Positions 44,988 to 53,950 of a stretch of DNA of 64,000 nucleotides are shown here, piece after piece (the stretch's first letter is position 1; the number at the start of each line of letters is the position of its first letter). The DNA comes from Romboutsia faecis. Its GTDB lineage: Bacteria > Bacillota > Clostridia > Peptostreptococcales > Peptostreptococcaceae. Location: NCBI RefSeq assembly GCF_014323405.1, contig NZ_JACRWE010000002.1, positions 186,001 through 250,000 of the forward strand, written 5' to 3'. Both the position numbers and the translations under genes were made by a program. The notes under the pieces are model-generated. The model saw nothing but the letters and a program-made list of their open reading frames with translations, searched no databases and had not been told where the DNA came from.

Positions 44988-45059
44988 CCTTTTAATTCAG
45001 TACAGAGATACTGAAAAAGGGAGAATATTTCTCCCTATCAAAATTCGGGAGGTTTTTTT
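44988..45059 (+). promoter_or_regulatory. PyrR-type leader of uraA with overlapping terminator and Shine-Dalgarno
   Basis: The hairpin TTCAGTACAGAGATACTGAA (44996-45015) carries the same TACAGAGATA core as the pyrR site, and its stem can extend from CCTTT (44988-44992) to AAAGG (45016-45020). It is followed by GGGAGA/TCTCCC (45019-45035) and, competing with it, CTCCC/GGGAG (45031-45051), which runs into GTTTTTTT. The latter contains the uraA Shine-Dalgarno GGGAGG. Confidence 0.75.
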
Positions 45060-46304
45060 ATGAAAAAATTAATCATGTCATTTCAACACTTATTGGCAAT
45101 GTTCGGGGCTACAGTTTTAGTTCCAATATTAACAGGGTTTGACCCAGCAGTAGCAATATTTTCTGCAGGTATAGGAACTTTAATATTCCACTTCTGCACA
45201 GAGGGTAAGGTACCGGTATTTTTAGGTTCAAGTTTTGCATTTATACCAGTAATAATAGCAGCTAAAGAAGCTCATGGAGGGGATTTAGCTTATGCACAAG
45301 GTGGTATAATGGTAGCTGGATTAGTATATGTAATAATGTCTTTATTAGTAAAAGTAGTTGGTGTAGAGAAGATTAAAAAATATTTCCCTGCACAAGTTAC
45401 AGGAGCAATGATTGCAGTAATTGGGTTAAACTTAATACCAACAGCTTTTGATATGGCTTCAAATAATTTTATGATAGCCGCAATAACTTTAGGAATAGCT
45501 ATAGCTATTAATTTATTTGGTAAGGGATTTATAAAACAAATAGGAATACTAATAGCTGTAGTTGTAGGATATATTATATGCAGATTCATGGGATTAGTTG
45601 ATACATCAGCTATGGCAAGTGCAAGCTTATTTGCAGTGCCAAACTTTACATTACCTAAGTTTAGTTTAGAAGCAATAGTTATAATTGCACCAGTGGTTTT
45701 AGCAGTGTTTATGGAACATATAGGTGATATGACAACAAATGGAGCAGTTGTAGGAAAGAACTTTATTGAAAATCCAGGACTAAATAAAACTTTACTAGGT
45801 GATGGTCTAGCAACGATAGTAGCAGGATTCTTAGGTGGACCAGCAAATACAACTTACGGAGAAAATACGGCAGTACTAGCAATAACTAAAAATTATGATC
45901 CGGCTAACTTAAGACGTACAGCAGTACTTGCGATATTACTTGCTTGTGTAGGTAAATTTGGAGGATTCCTTCAAAGCATACCTCAAGCAGTTATGGGTGG
46001 TATAAGTTTAATGTTATTCTCAATGATAACTTTTGTAGGGCTAAAAACTATAAAAGATAGTTCTTGTGTAGAAAATAAAAATAACATTATAATAATTGTT
46101 ACAATACTAGCAATAGGTCTTGGGACTACTTACTTAGAGAAGCAAGGAATATCAATAGGTATACCTGTGACAGAAAGTGTTAAAATAACAGGATTAAGTT
46201 TAGCAGCAATAATAGGAATAGTATTAAATAGATTATTAAATAATGATCAGTTTAAGAATGAAGAAAAAGAACCAGTTAAAATCGGAAAAACTGTTCACAA
46301 TTAA
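45060..46304 (+). CDS. uraA: Uracil:proton symporter, NCS2 family
   Basis: This 414-residue transporter takes up uracil. It starts MKKLIMSFQHLLAMFGATVLVP, the usual N-terminus, and has about 14 membrane or re-entrant segments. Family motifs are PVFLGSSFAFIP near residue 53, a QxxG-type substrate region with EHIGDMTTNGAVVG and GGPANTTYGENTAVLAITK, which holds the conserved Glu residues of the uracil site. It is the second gene of the pyrR unit and has its own attenuator. Confidence 0.96.
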   Translation: MKKLIMSFQHLLAMFGATVLVPILTGFDPAVAIFSAGIGTLIFHFCTEGKVPVFLGSSFAFIPVIIAAKEAHGGDLAYAQGGIMVAGLVYVIMSLLVKVVGVEKIKKYFPAQVTGAMIAVIGLNLIPTAFDMASNNFMIAAITLGIAIAINLFGKGFIKQIGILIAVVVGYIICRFMGLVDTSAMASASLFAVPNFTLPKFSLEAIVIIAPVVLAVFMEHIGDMTTNGAVVGKNFIENPGLNKTLLGDGLATIVAGFLGGPANTTYGENTAVLAITKNYDPANLRRTAVLAILLACVGKFGGFLQSIPQAVMGGISLMLFSMITFVGLKTIKDSSCVENKNNIIIIVTILAIGLGTTYLEKQGISIGIPVTESVKITGLSLAAIIGIVLNRLLNNDQFKNEEKEPVKIGKTVHN

Positions 46305-46307
46305 TAA

Positions 46308-46359
46308 AAAAATCACTGACTAGCAATTAATAAAATAATGCAAAGTCAGTGATTTTTTA
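46308..46359. terminator. Bidirectional terminator between uraA and DUF1294 gene
   Basis: A 15-bp perfect stem (46308-46322 with 46345-46359) with AAAAAATC/GATTTTTT ends has T-runs in both directions for the convergent genes. Confidence 0.83.
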
Positions 46360-46632
46360 TATAGCTATAAATGAAGGTAAGTAATGTAAAACTAATAATT
46401 GTAAAATAATTATTACTGGAATTCCAATTGTGAACTTTGGATGTTTCGTTTTATGTCTAAATAAATTCATTCCTAATAAAGAGCCAATACTGCCTCCGAT
46501 TAGAGATATAAATAGGAGTTTGGATTCACTTATTCGCCATTGCTTTTTTATAGCTTTTGATTTATCTATGTACATTAGACATAGACCTATAAAATTAATA
46601 AATAGAATATAATATAAAAACAAATTATTCAT
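46357..46632 (-). CDS. DUF1294 membrane protein
   Basis: This 91-residue minus-strand protein has three hydrophobic segments. The conserved DUF1294 block is MYIDKSKAIKKQWRISESKLL, then LIGGSIGSLLGMNLFRHKTKHPKF and a last membrane helix. The function is unknown. The start follows AAGGAGAATTT on the minus strand. Its end lies within the arm of the terminator shared with uraA. Confidence 0.9.
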   Translation of the reverse strand: MNNLFLYYILFINFIGLCLMYIDKSKAIKKQWRISESKLLFISLIGGSIGSLLGMNLFRHKTKHPKFTIGIPVIIILQLLVLHYLPSFIAI

Positions 46633-46680
46633 GTAAATTCTCCTTGAAATGTAAGCATAATTAAATTAATGTATTATGTA

Positions 46681-46709
46681 ATTATCATATAGTATGATTA
46701 TAATGTAAA
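46681..46709 (-). promoter_or_regulatory. Promoter of the DUF1294 gene
   Basis: On the minus strand TTTACA (46709-46704) and GATAAT (46686-46681) are spaced by 17 bp, about 50 bp ahead of the start. Confidence 0.5.
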
Positions 46710-46806
46710 GAAGCAAAGTTTAATACTAATAATTTCATTAAATGGACTTATATCCTAATTAAAAAGTAATGTATTGTGAAAATAAAAGAATGAATAAGAT
46801 GACTAA

Positions 46807-46870
46807 TTAGATATAAAAAGAAAATGGCTACTTTAAATTATTTAAAATAGCCATTTTCTTTTTATATCTA
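46807..46870 (-). terminator. Terminator of the His-rich repeat gene
   Basis: A stem of about 23 bp (46808-46830 with 46848-46870) includes AAAAAGAAAATGGC and its complement. A T-rich tail lies in the minus direction, just past the stop at 46872. Confidence 0.78.
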
Positions 46871-46871
46871 T

Positions 46872-47216
46872 TTATCTATTATTATGTATTAATAATAAAT
46901 AAGCGCTTCCTGCTAACATAGCATTATCCCCATCTATTCTTCCAACTAAAGAATTATCAGTAGGATGATTATGAATATATCCATCATTATCGACTCTACC
47001 AACAGGAGAATTTTCTGAATGATGACTATGTACTAATCCGTTATCATCAACTCTACCCACTGGAGAATTTTCTAAATGATGATTATGTATAATTTTATTA
47101 TCATCAATTCTACCAATAGGACATTCATGATAAAGATGATTATGAATTACACCATTAGAATCTAATCTTGCTACTCCCATGTTATTATAAGGAAAATTTA
47201 CTATAGTACTTGCCAT
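46872..47216 (-). CDS. His-rich tandem-repeat protein, unknown
   Basis: This 114-residue minus-strand protein is built of four 19-residue repeats (residues 15-33, 34-52, 53-71, 72-90) and a partial fifth. The unit is like VGRVDDNGLVHSHHSENSP. Each has a G-R-[IV]-D core and a His cluster (HNH or HSHH), so four or more His clusters recur at fixed spacing. There is no signal peptide or membrane segment. The repeats suggest a small beta-structured fold with possible metal binding. I do not recognise a named family with certainty. It has its own terminator, and no clear promoter was found. Confidence 0.78.
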   Translation of the reverse strand: MASTIVNFPYNNMGVARLDSNGVIHNHLYHECPIGRIDDNKIIHNHHLENSPVGRVDDNGLVHSHHSENSPVGRVDNDGYIHNHPTDNSLVGRIDGDNAMLAGSAYLLLIHNNR

Positions 47217-47392
47217 AATATTTACACCAACCCTCTATATAATATAAATAAATCGAGAAAACGAATTCCTTAATATAATATATTAAATTAGATATTGAGA
47301 TATGAACACCTTCATAGAGAATATAAGAATATTGAATACATCTAAATACAAAATACATAATTCAAATAACATATTTAAAAAGTGAAAAAGTA

Positions 47393-47443
47393 TTGACAAG
47401 TTATGGATTACAAGTGTAAGATTTAAATAACTTACAAATGTAA
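47393..47443 (+). promoter_or_regulatory. Promoter and double BlaI-type operator
   Basis: TTGACA (47393-47398) and TAAGAT (47417-47422) at 18 bp form the promoter. TTACAAGTGTAA (47408-47419) covers the spacer and -10. TTACAAATGTAA (47432-47443) lies downstream. Both match the TACAnnTGTA core bound by BlaI/MecI repressors, and together they form one larger palindrome beginning GGATTACA and ending TGTAATCC. Confidence 0.83.
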
Positions 47444-47463
47444 TCCAATGGAGGTGTTTTATT

Positions 47464-47832
47464 GTGAAAGATATACCACAGATATCAGAAAGTGAATTAG
47501 AAGTAATGAAAGTACTTTGGAATATAAAGAGGGGTACGAGTTCTCAAATAGTAAATATACTAAGTGAAAGTACTGACTGGAAACCTAAGACTATACAAAC
47601 ATTAATTACAAGGTTAGTGTCAAAAAAAGCAATAGAAGTAGATAAAAGCAACAAGAAATCTTATACATATTATCCAAAATTAAATGAAGATGAGTATAAA
47701 AATTCAGCGAGTACCTCATTTTTAGAGAAGTTATATAATGGATCTATTAATATGATGATAGCTAGCTTTATAAAGAATAAAAAAATGTCTAAGGATGATA
47801 TTGAAGAACTTAAACATTTATTAGATGAATAA
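47464..47832 (+). CDS. blaI: BlaI/MecI-family transcriptional repressor
   Basis: This 122-residue repressor starts at GTG 47464 after GGAGGTG. The winged helix reads PQISESELEVMKVLWNIKRGTSSQIVNIL, then WKPKTIQTLITRLVSKKAIEV, and a C-terminal dimerisation helix includes IASFIKNKKMSKDDIEELKHLL. In BlaI the repressor is removed by proteolysis triggered by the M56 sensor. That partner begins 17 bp downstream. Two matching operators lie at its own promoter. Confidence 0.93.
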   Translation: MKDIPQISESELEVMKVLWNIKRGTSSQIVNILSESTDWKPKTIQTLITRLVSKKAIEVDKSNKKSYTYYPKLNEDEYKNSASTSFLEKLYNGSINMMIASFIKNKKMSKDDIEELKHLLDE

Positions 47833-47849
47833 AAAATAGGAGGAGTATA

Positions 47850-50117
47850 GTGGAAAAATTATGGGATTTAGTTTTACAGGCGTCTATATATGGAAGTATA
47901 GTGGGAATTGTAATTCTTATAGTAAAGACTCTTCTAAAAGATAAAATAAGTGGAAAATGGACATATCTTTTATGGATGGTATTAATAATAAAACTGGTAA
48001 TTCCATTTGGCCCGCAAAGTAGCATAAGTTTATTTAATAAGATTCCATCGAACATAGTTAATAATACAATAGTAGATAGCAGTGTGATTATTAATAGATC
48101 CTTAGAAAGTAAGCATAATGATAACTATGAAGAAAAAAATGAGTACATATCAAGCAATACGGGTGAAAAAGTAAATAAAGTTTTACCTATTAGTAATAAT
48201 GGAAGTATAGATATAAATAAAAGTATAAATAATTTATATGGGTTTATGAATGTATTACCATTAGTATGGATGGCAGGTTTTATTACAACTTTATTTATAT
48301 CAATTTTTATGTGTTTTACATTAAAAAAGCAAGTTAAGATAAATAAAAATATAGCAAATGAAAATATAAAATTTATTTTAAAAAAATGTAAAAATATAAT
48401 GAATATAAAAGTCAATATTAATTTAGTTGTTAATGATGATATTAGAACACCTGCACTTTCTGGGATAATAAAACCTACAATATTATTTCCAAATGCAATG
48501 CTAGATTTAAAAGATGATGAAATTAAATATATATTATTACATGAACTTTCTCATTATAAAAGAAAAGATATTTTAGTTAATTATTTACTCGTATTACTCC
48601 AATGCATACACTGGTTCAATCCGTTTATATGGTTTTTCTTTAAAAAAATCAGAGAAGACATGGAACTGGCTACAGATGAAATGGTAGTTTCTAAGTTAAA
48701 TGAAGATGAGTACAAAAATTATGCAAGGACTATTATAACAATCATTGAGAGAATAAGTATAGTACCTAAAAATATAGGAGTATTAGGTATGGCCGATGAT
48801 AAAAAAATTATTAAGAAAAGAATAGAGATGATAAAAAACTCTAGCCTATTTAAAAATAAAAAGAAGTTAATAAGTATTATAGGAATTAGTTGTGTATTAA
48901 TTTTGGGTAGTACTCTTTTGACAAGCCAGAATAGTTTTACAGATGATAGAGTAAAAGGTAATTTTGAAAATTTAATTCAATATAAAAACTCATATGTAGG
49001 AGATAACAGTAATACTAACAATCTTATACAAAGTTTAGGGTTTGGAAGTTTTAAAGAAAGAATAGAGTTATCAACTAGTGAAGAACTTTATGCTGTTAAA
49101 GTTTATTATAATTTAAATAACATAAATAAAAATAAGGATGATATTGAAAATGAACTATTTATAAATTCTGTTATTATATTTTCACTAATTGAAAATGTAG
49201 ATAAGTTAGATTATTATATATTAGATAAACCTTACAGTGATAAGATAAAAGCAAAATATGAATTTACATTTACTAGAGATGATATAGAGAATATATTAGA
49301 ATTAGATAATATAGGTTATTACAGTACAGATGAAGAAAAATTTAATGTACTATTACAAAAGATATCTAAATATAGAAAAATAAGTTCGAATTTAGATGAA
49401 GCAATATCAAGTGCTGTGAAAAATTCTATATATGAAGATTATTATATAGGAGAACTAGATTCAGAAGCTCATATGATTTTAGGAAAAAAAGGAATTGAAA
49501 ATAGACTATACGTATATACAATAGTTAATTATGGAAGCTTTGAATTTGAAAATGATGTATTTACACTTGTAAGCGGAGCATGGGGTATTCCGATGATTCT
49601 TATATTTGAAAAAGATGAAAATAATAATTTCTATTTTATAGATTACAAAGAAGTTATGGATGGTGGAATGTATATAAATTCTATAAAAGAAATGTTTCCG
49701 ATTTATTTAATTCCTAAGGTAATGAATAGTGATAAGTATGGAGAAAAACTAAGTGAAGAGCAAAAACTACAAGCAAAAAAATATTTAGATAGTATAAATA
49801 GAAATACAGATATAAATATAGATTATGATTTTAATTCAAAATATGAAAAAGAGTACTTGGATATGTATCTAAGTGTAGAGGTTCAAAATAAATTATTTTC
49901 AGTAGTAGAGTTATATGATTATCCAACTTGGTTAGGTACAAGCGAAAAGGTTATAGATGGTATAAGATATGTGTATGAGACTAGCATGAAAACCGATAGT
50001 GATGAATACGAAGTTGTTGTATATAGGAAAATTGATGAAAGTAAAACTGTAGTTGAAGAGCATCAATATAAGATTTATGATAATGATATAAAAGAAATTA
50101 AACATGATGTGAAATAA
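47850..50117 (+). CDS. M56-family (BlaR1-like) membrane metallopeptidase with DUF4825-type sensor part
   Basis: The protein has 755 residues from GTG 47850 after AGGAGTA. Membrane segments near 10-30, 36-53, 130-155 and 340-358 flank a gluzincin domain with HELSH at residues 231-235 and the downstream LATDEMV zinc-ligand motif. The extracellular part from about 360 begins with a DUF4825-like block (NSYVGDNSNTNNLIQ, IELSTSEELYAVKVYY) and continues into a clostridial region of unknown role. It lacks the penicillin-binding SxxK domain of true BlaR1, so the signal is unlikely to be a beta-lactam acylating a serine. Confidence 0.88.
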   Translation: MEKLWDLVLQASIYGSIVGIVILIVKTLLKDKISGKWTYLLWMVLIIKLVIPFGPQSSISLFNKIPSNIVNNTIVDSSVIINRSLESKHNDNYEEKNEYISSNTGEKVNKVLPISNNGSIDINKSINNLYGFMNVLPLVWMAGFITTLFISIFMCFTLKKQVKINKNIANENIKFILKKCKNIMNIKVNINLVVNDDIRTPALSGIIKPTILFPNAMLDLKDDEIKYILLHELSHYKRKDILVNYLLVLLQCIHWFNPFIWFFFKKIREDMELATDEMVVSKLNEDEYKNYARTIITIIERISIVPKNIGVLGMADDKKIIKKRIEMIKNSSLFKNKKKLISIIGISCVLILGSTLLTSQNSFTDDRVKGNFENLIQYKNSYVGDNSNTNNLIQSLGFGSFKERIELSTSEELYAVKVYYNLNNINKNKDDIENELFINSVIIFSLIENVDKLDYYILDKPYSDKIKAKYEFTFTRDDIENILELDNIGYYSTDEEKFNVLLQKISKYRKISSNLDEAISSAVKNSIYEDYYIGELDSEAHMILGKKGIENRLYVYTIVNYGSFEFENDVFTLVSGAWGIPMILIFEKDENNNFYFIDYKEVMDGGMYINSIKEMFPIYLIPKVMNSDKYGEKLSEEQKLQAKKYLDSINRNTDINIDYDFNSKYEKEYLDMYLSVEVQNKLFSVVELYDYPTWLGTSEKVIDGIRYVYETSMKTDSDEYEVVVYRKIDESKTVVEEHQYKIYDNDIKEIKHDVK

Positions 50118-50127
50118 TTTAGAAATA

Positions 50128-50170
50128 AAAATGGTAAACAATTATTAGTTAAATGATTGTTTACCATTTT
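50128..50170. terminator. Bidirectional terminator between M56 gene and rqcH
   Basis: A 15-bp perfect stem (50128-50142 with 50156-50170) with AAAATGG/CCATTTT ends lies between convergent genes. Confidence 0.8.
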
Positions 50171-50173
50171 GCA

Positions 50174-51955
50174 TTAATTATTTTTATTTTTTAATGATGC
50201 AACCATCTCTTCTGTAGGAGTTACATACATAGTACTGTTAGTTTCATAAATAACCATACCTGGTTTAGAACCACTAGGTTTCTTAACATGTTTTTTCTTA
50301 GTATAATCTACAGGGACTTGTGAAGACATCTTAGATTTACTAAAGTAAGCTGCTAACATTGCACCTTCATAAATAGTTTGCTCTGAGACTTCTTTACCTG
50401 CACACTTAATTATAACATGAGAACCTGGAATATTTTTAGTATGCATCCAAATATCATCGGGATCTGCAATTCTAAGTGTAAGGTGATCATTTTGCTTATT
50501 ATTTTTTCCAACAAGTATCTTTACCCCATCAGAAGATATAAACTCATGTGGTGAAGTTGTAAGTTTAGCAATTTCTTTTTTTGATTTAAGTTTACCTGAA
50601 GCCTTTGAATATCCAAGAGATATAAGTTCATCTTTTATATCTTGTAGCTCATCTAAATTTTCACAGTTTTCGATGTTTAAAAGTATATTCTCTAAATAAT
50701 CTATTTCTTCTTTATTAATAGACATTTGAGATGTTATTTCTTTCTTAGCTGTTTTTAACTTGTTGTACTTTTTAAAATACCTTTGAGAATTTTCAGAAGG
50801 TGTTAAATTCTTCTTAAGAGAAATATTAATGTTTTCATATTTAGGATCATAGAAGTTTTGAACCTCTATACTTTCCATTCCCTTTTGAATCATATAAATA
50901 TAAGCTGTAAGAAGCTCACCTTTTATTTTATATATTTCTGCATTTTCAGCCTCTTTTAATTCTTCTTCTTGCTTTTCTTGTTTATGATAAAGTCGTTCAA
51001 GTTTTATTGAAATACTTTTCTTTAAACCAGAAGCACGCTGGTGAATTCTATCTTTTATATCCTTAGTTTTATAGTAATCTTCTAATATGGTAGACATACT
51101 ATCTTTAATTATGAATTTAAATTCATTGTAAAGGTTTAAATTTATACAACTAAAGTCGACAACTCTATCTATCTTTTCATTAACAACTATACATGGAGAA
51201 TAATTATTATTTCTTACATCTTTAAATAAATTATTGAATTCATTGTATAAAGTGTTTAATTCTAAACTTGATAAATTATATATATTAGCTTTTTCATTCA
51301 CATTAGCTCTATAGCATATTTCTTTAGAAATAATAGGACTTATACCTAAAAACTTAGAATAAATTCCTTTGAAAATAGGACCTTCATACGAGTTTAAAGC
51401 ATTTATAAAATCATTATTAGAGATATTATTAAGAGGGTTTAACTTACTTTGTGTTGGTGGAAATTCATAAGTAAGACCTGGTAGTATTTGGCGAACTCTA
51501 CTTATACTTGTAGGTATTCTTTTAGCAGAGTCTATAATTTTATTATCTAAGTTATGGGTAAGAATTATATTACTATGTCTACCCATTATTTCTATGTAGA
51601 TATCTTTGGTGCTTTTTTCCTTTAACTCATCTAATGAATCAACACTAATTTTTATTATTCTTTCAAATCCAACTTGAGATATACCAACTATATTTCCACT
51701 TTGTATGTACTTTCTAAAAAGCATACAAAGCATAGGTGCTTTTTTAGGATTTTCTTTCTTATAATCGTTAGCAATATAAACTCTAGGATTAGAAGAGCTA
51801 CAACTTAAAACTAATTTATAATTTTCTTTGTTATTTCTTATATGTAAAACAATCTCATCATCCTCAGGCTGATGAACTTTATCAACCTTACCGCCAACAA
51901 GTTTAGTAGAAAGCTCGTCAACTAATGAATGGATAACTAAACCATCTAAAGCCAT
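50174..51955 (-). CDS. rqcH: Ribosome quality-control protein RqcH (NFACT family)
   Basis: RqcH binds stalled 50S-peptidyl-tRNA complexes and adds C-terminal alanine tails. It has 593 residues on the minus strand. NFACT-N begins MALDGLVIHSLVDELSTKLVGGKVDKVHQP, a coiled coil spans about 285-430, and NFACT-R carries GVKILVGKNNKQNDHLT, DIWMHTKNIPGSHVII and KKHVKKPSGSKPGMVIY. The older name is fibronectin-binding protein FbpA. The ribosome-binding site on the minus strand is GAAAGGAGTG. The gene is a single unit, divergent from dapF. Confidence 0.94.
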   Translation of the reverse strand: MALDGLVIHSLVDELSTKLVGGKVDKVHQPEDDEIVLHIRNNKENYKLVLSCSSSNPRVYIANDYKKENPKKAPMLCMLFRKYIQSGNIVGISQVGFERIIKISVDSLDELKEKSTKDIYIEIMGRHSNIILTHNLDNKIIDSAKRIPTSISRVRQILPGLTYEFPPTQSKLNPLNNISNNDFINALNSYEGPIFKGIYSKFLGISPIISKEICYRANVNEKANIYNLSSLELNTLYNEFNNLFKDVRNNNYSPCIVVNEKIDRVVDFSCINLNLYNEFKFIIKDSMSTILEDYYKTKDIKDRIHQRASGLKKSISIKLERLYHKQEKQEEELKEAENAEIYKIKGELLTAYIYMIQKGMESIEVQNFYDPKYENINISLKKNLTPSENSQRYFKKYNKLKTAKKEITSQMSINKEEIDYLENILLNIENCENLDELQDIKDELISLGYSKASGKLKSKKEIAKLTTSPHEFISSDGVKILVGKNNKQNDHLTLRIADPDDIWMHTKNIPGSHVIIKCAGKEVSEQTIYEGAMLAAYFSKSKMSSQVPVDYTKKKHVKKPSGSKPGMVIYETNSTMYVTPTEEMVASLKNKNN

Positions 51956-52205
51956 AAAAACACTCCTTTCATATAAATATTAGTAAATTAATTATTACAC
52001 ATAATAATCATAATGTGAATAGTAAGCATACACAATCAATATGAAACATACTTAATATCTTTTATATTTACAATCATTTAGCTATTTTATTCTTATGTTT
52101 TTTTCAATAATAATATTATATTGTAAAAATTAATCTACTTATTTATTTTAATATAGTAATGTTGTATAATATTTAGTTAGTAACTTATATAAAAGGGGCG
52201 ATTAG

Positions 52206-53036
52206 ATGAAGTTTTGGAAGTTACATGGAATAGGGAATGATTTTATAGCAATAGATGGTAGAGAAGATAATATAGATGCGAATAATTACAGTGAATTTGC
52301 AAAAGTAGTGTGCCATAGAAGATTTTCAGTAGGTGCAGATGGTATATTAGTGGTTAAAAATGCTGATAATGCGGATGTGGAAATGGTTTATTATAATTCA
52401 GATGGTTCTAGAGCTGCAATGTGTGGAAATGGACTAAGATGTTTTGTAAAATTTGTTTATGACAATAATATAGTTAGAAAAGAAGAATTTGATGTATATA
52501 CAATAGATGGAATAAAAAAAATAAAAATAAATTTAAAAGATAATAAGATAGACTCTATAAAGGTAAACATGGGAAAAGGTAGTTTTTTTCCAAATGATAT
52601 ACCTGTAGTTACTAATAAAGATATATTCATTAATGAAAGAGTAGAAATATTAGATAAAGAATTTTATTTAAACTCAATGAATATGGGTGTTCCTCATACT
52701 GTTATTTTAGTAGATGAGCTTAATCTAGAGGAAGTAGAAAGATATGGTAAGGAAATTGAAAAATACGAAATATTCCCAGAAGGTACAAATGTAAACTTTG
52801 TAAAAGTGGTAGATAAAAATAATATTACTGTGAATACTTGGGAGAGAGGCTGCGGATATACTTTAGGATGTGGAACAGGTATGACTGCATCAGCAGTTAT
52901 TTGTAACTATCTAGATAAGGTAGATAAAAGTGTAAATGTTTCCTCGCAAGGTGGAGCGGTGAAAATAGATATAGAAGATTTTGTTTATATGACAGGACCT
53001 TCAGTAAAAATATGTGAAGGAAATTTGGAGGTATGA
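52206..53036 (+). CDS. dapF: Diaminopimelate epimerase
   Basis: DapF converts LL- to meso-diaminopimelate for peptidoglycan and lysine. It has 276 residues. The two catalytic Cys motifs are MCGNGLRCF near residues 76-84 and the ERGCGYTLGCGTGMTA segment near 214-229, and the start MKFWKLHGIGNDF is typical. In the second motif a Cys follows ERG where Ala is usual, without loss of the catalytic GCGTG. A TATAAT at 52165-52170 is its likely -10. It overlaps the ribosome-binding region of yicC. Confidence 0.96.
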   Translation: MKFWKLHGIGNDFIAIDGREDNIDANNYSEFAKVVCHRRFSVGADGILVVKNADNADVEMVYYNSDGSRAAMCGNGLRCFVKFVYDNNIVRKEEFDVYTIDGIKKIKINLKDNKIDSIKVNMGKGSFFPNDIPVVTNKDIFINERVEILDKEFYLNSMNMGVPHTVILVDELNLEEVERYGKEIEKYEIFPEGTNVNFVKVVDKNNITVNTWERGCGYTLGCGTGMTASAVICNYLDKVDKSVNVSSQGGAVKIDIEDFVYMTGPSVKICEGNLEV

Positions 53037-53037
53037 T

Positions 53038-53919
53038 ATGGCTATTAGTATGACTGGCTTTGGAAGAGGAGAATATAAAGATGATAACTACTACTTTTTA
53101 GTAGAGTGCAAGACAATCAATCATAAATATTGTGATATAAACATACGTCTTCCTAGAAAGATATCTTTTTTAGAAGATAAGGCTAGAAACTTTGTTAAAA
53201 ATTATATAAAAAGAGGTAGAGTTGATATATACATAAAGCTTGACTTGTTAGGTAGTGAAGATGTAAACTTAAAGTTCGATGAAACATTAGCAAATCAATA
53301 TGTAAATATACTAAGAGAAATAAGAGATAAATTTGACCTAGCTGATGATATTAGTGTTATGAATGTTGCTAAATTCCCAGATATAATAAAAACAGAGGAA
53401 AAAGAAGAAGATGAAGACTTACTATGGTCAATGTTAAGTAAAGCCTTAGAGGAAACATTGACTAAGTTAAAAGAAATGAGAAGTGAAGAAGGACAAAAAC
53501 TAGCTCAAGATGTATTAGAAAGATGCGATATTCTTCAAAATACAATTGAAGAGATTGAAAATAATTCTTATAATGTTGTTATTGATTATAAAGAAAAGCT
53601 AAATAATAGAATAAATGAAATATTAGATAATCCAAGTTTAATAGATGAAAATAGATTAGCTCAAGAAGTTGCTATATATGCAGATAAAAGTAGTATAACA
53701 GAAGAAATAGTAAGGTTTAAAAGTCATATAGGACAATTAAGAAATACTATAGTTAAAGATGAGTCTATAGGAAGAAAGATAGACTTTTTAATTCAAGAAA
53801 TGAATAGAGAAACAAATACTATAGGTTCTAAGTCATCTGATTTAAATATAACAAATTTAGTTGTTGAAATAAAAAGCGAATTAGAAAAGATAAGAGAGCA
53901 AATACAAAATATAGAATAG
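53038..53919 (+). CDS. YicC-family endoribonuclease
   Basis: YicC proteins are stress-linked endoribonucleases. I use ATG 53038, five bases after GGAGGT and 2 bp after the dapF stop, giving 293 residues starting MAISMTGFGRGEY, the family start. An upstream ATG at 53014 lies within dapF. The N-terminal block ECKTINHKYCDINIRLPR and the C-terminal EMNRETNTIGSKSSD motif are both intact. In many Firmicutes remA (DUF370) follows, but here gmk is next after 31 bp. Confidence 0.92.
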   Translation: MAISMTGFGRGEYKDDNYYFLVECKTINHKYCDINIRLPRKISFLEDKARNFVKNYIKRGRVDIYIKLDLLGSEDVNLKFDETLANQYVNILREIRDKFDLADDISVMNVAKFPDIIKTEEKEEDEDLLWSMLSKALEETLTKLKEMRSEEGQKLAQDVLERCDILQNTIEEIENNSYNVVIDYKEKLNNRINEILDNPSLIDENRLAQEVAIYADKSSITEEIVRFKSHIGQLRNTIVKDESIGRKIDFLIQEMNRETNTIGSKSSDLNITNLVVEIKSELEKIREQIQNIE

Positions 53920-53950
53920 TATAAATAGACAATAGAAAGGAAGAAATGTA

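Noticed and set aside
46430..46612. 60-codon plus-strand frame inside the DUF1294 gene
   Set aside because: The minus-strand frame carries the conserved DUF1294 motifs and a promoter. The plus frame has neither.
47464..50117. Beta-lactam resistance regulators BlaI-BlaR1
   Set aside because: The M56 protein lacks a penicillin-binding serine domain and no lactamase gene is adjacent, so a resistance label is not supported.
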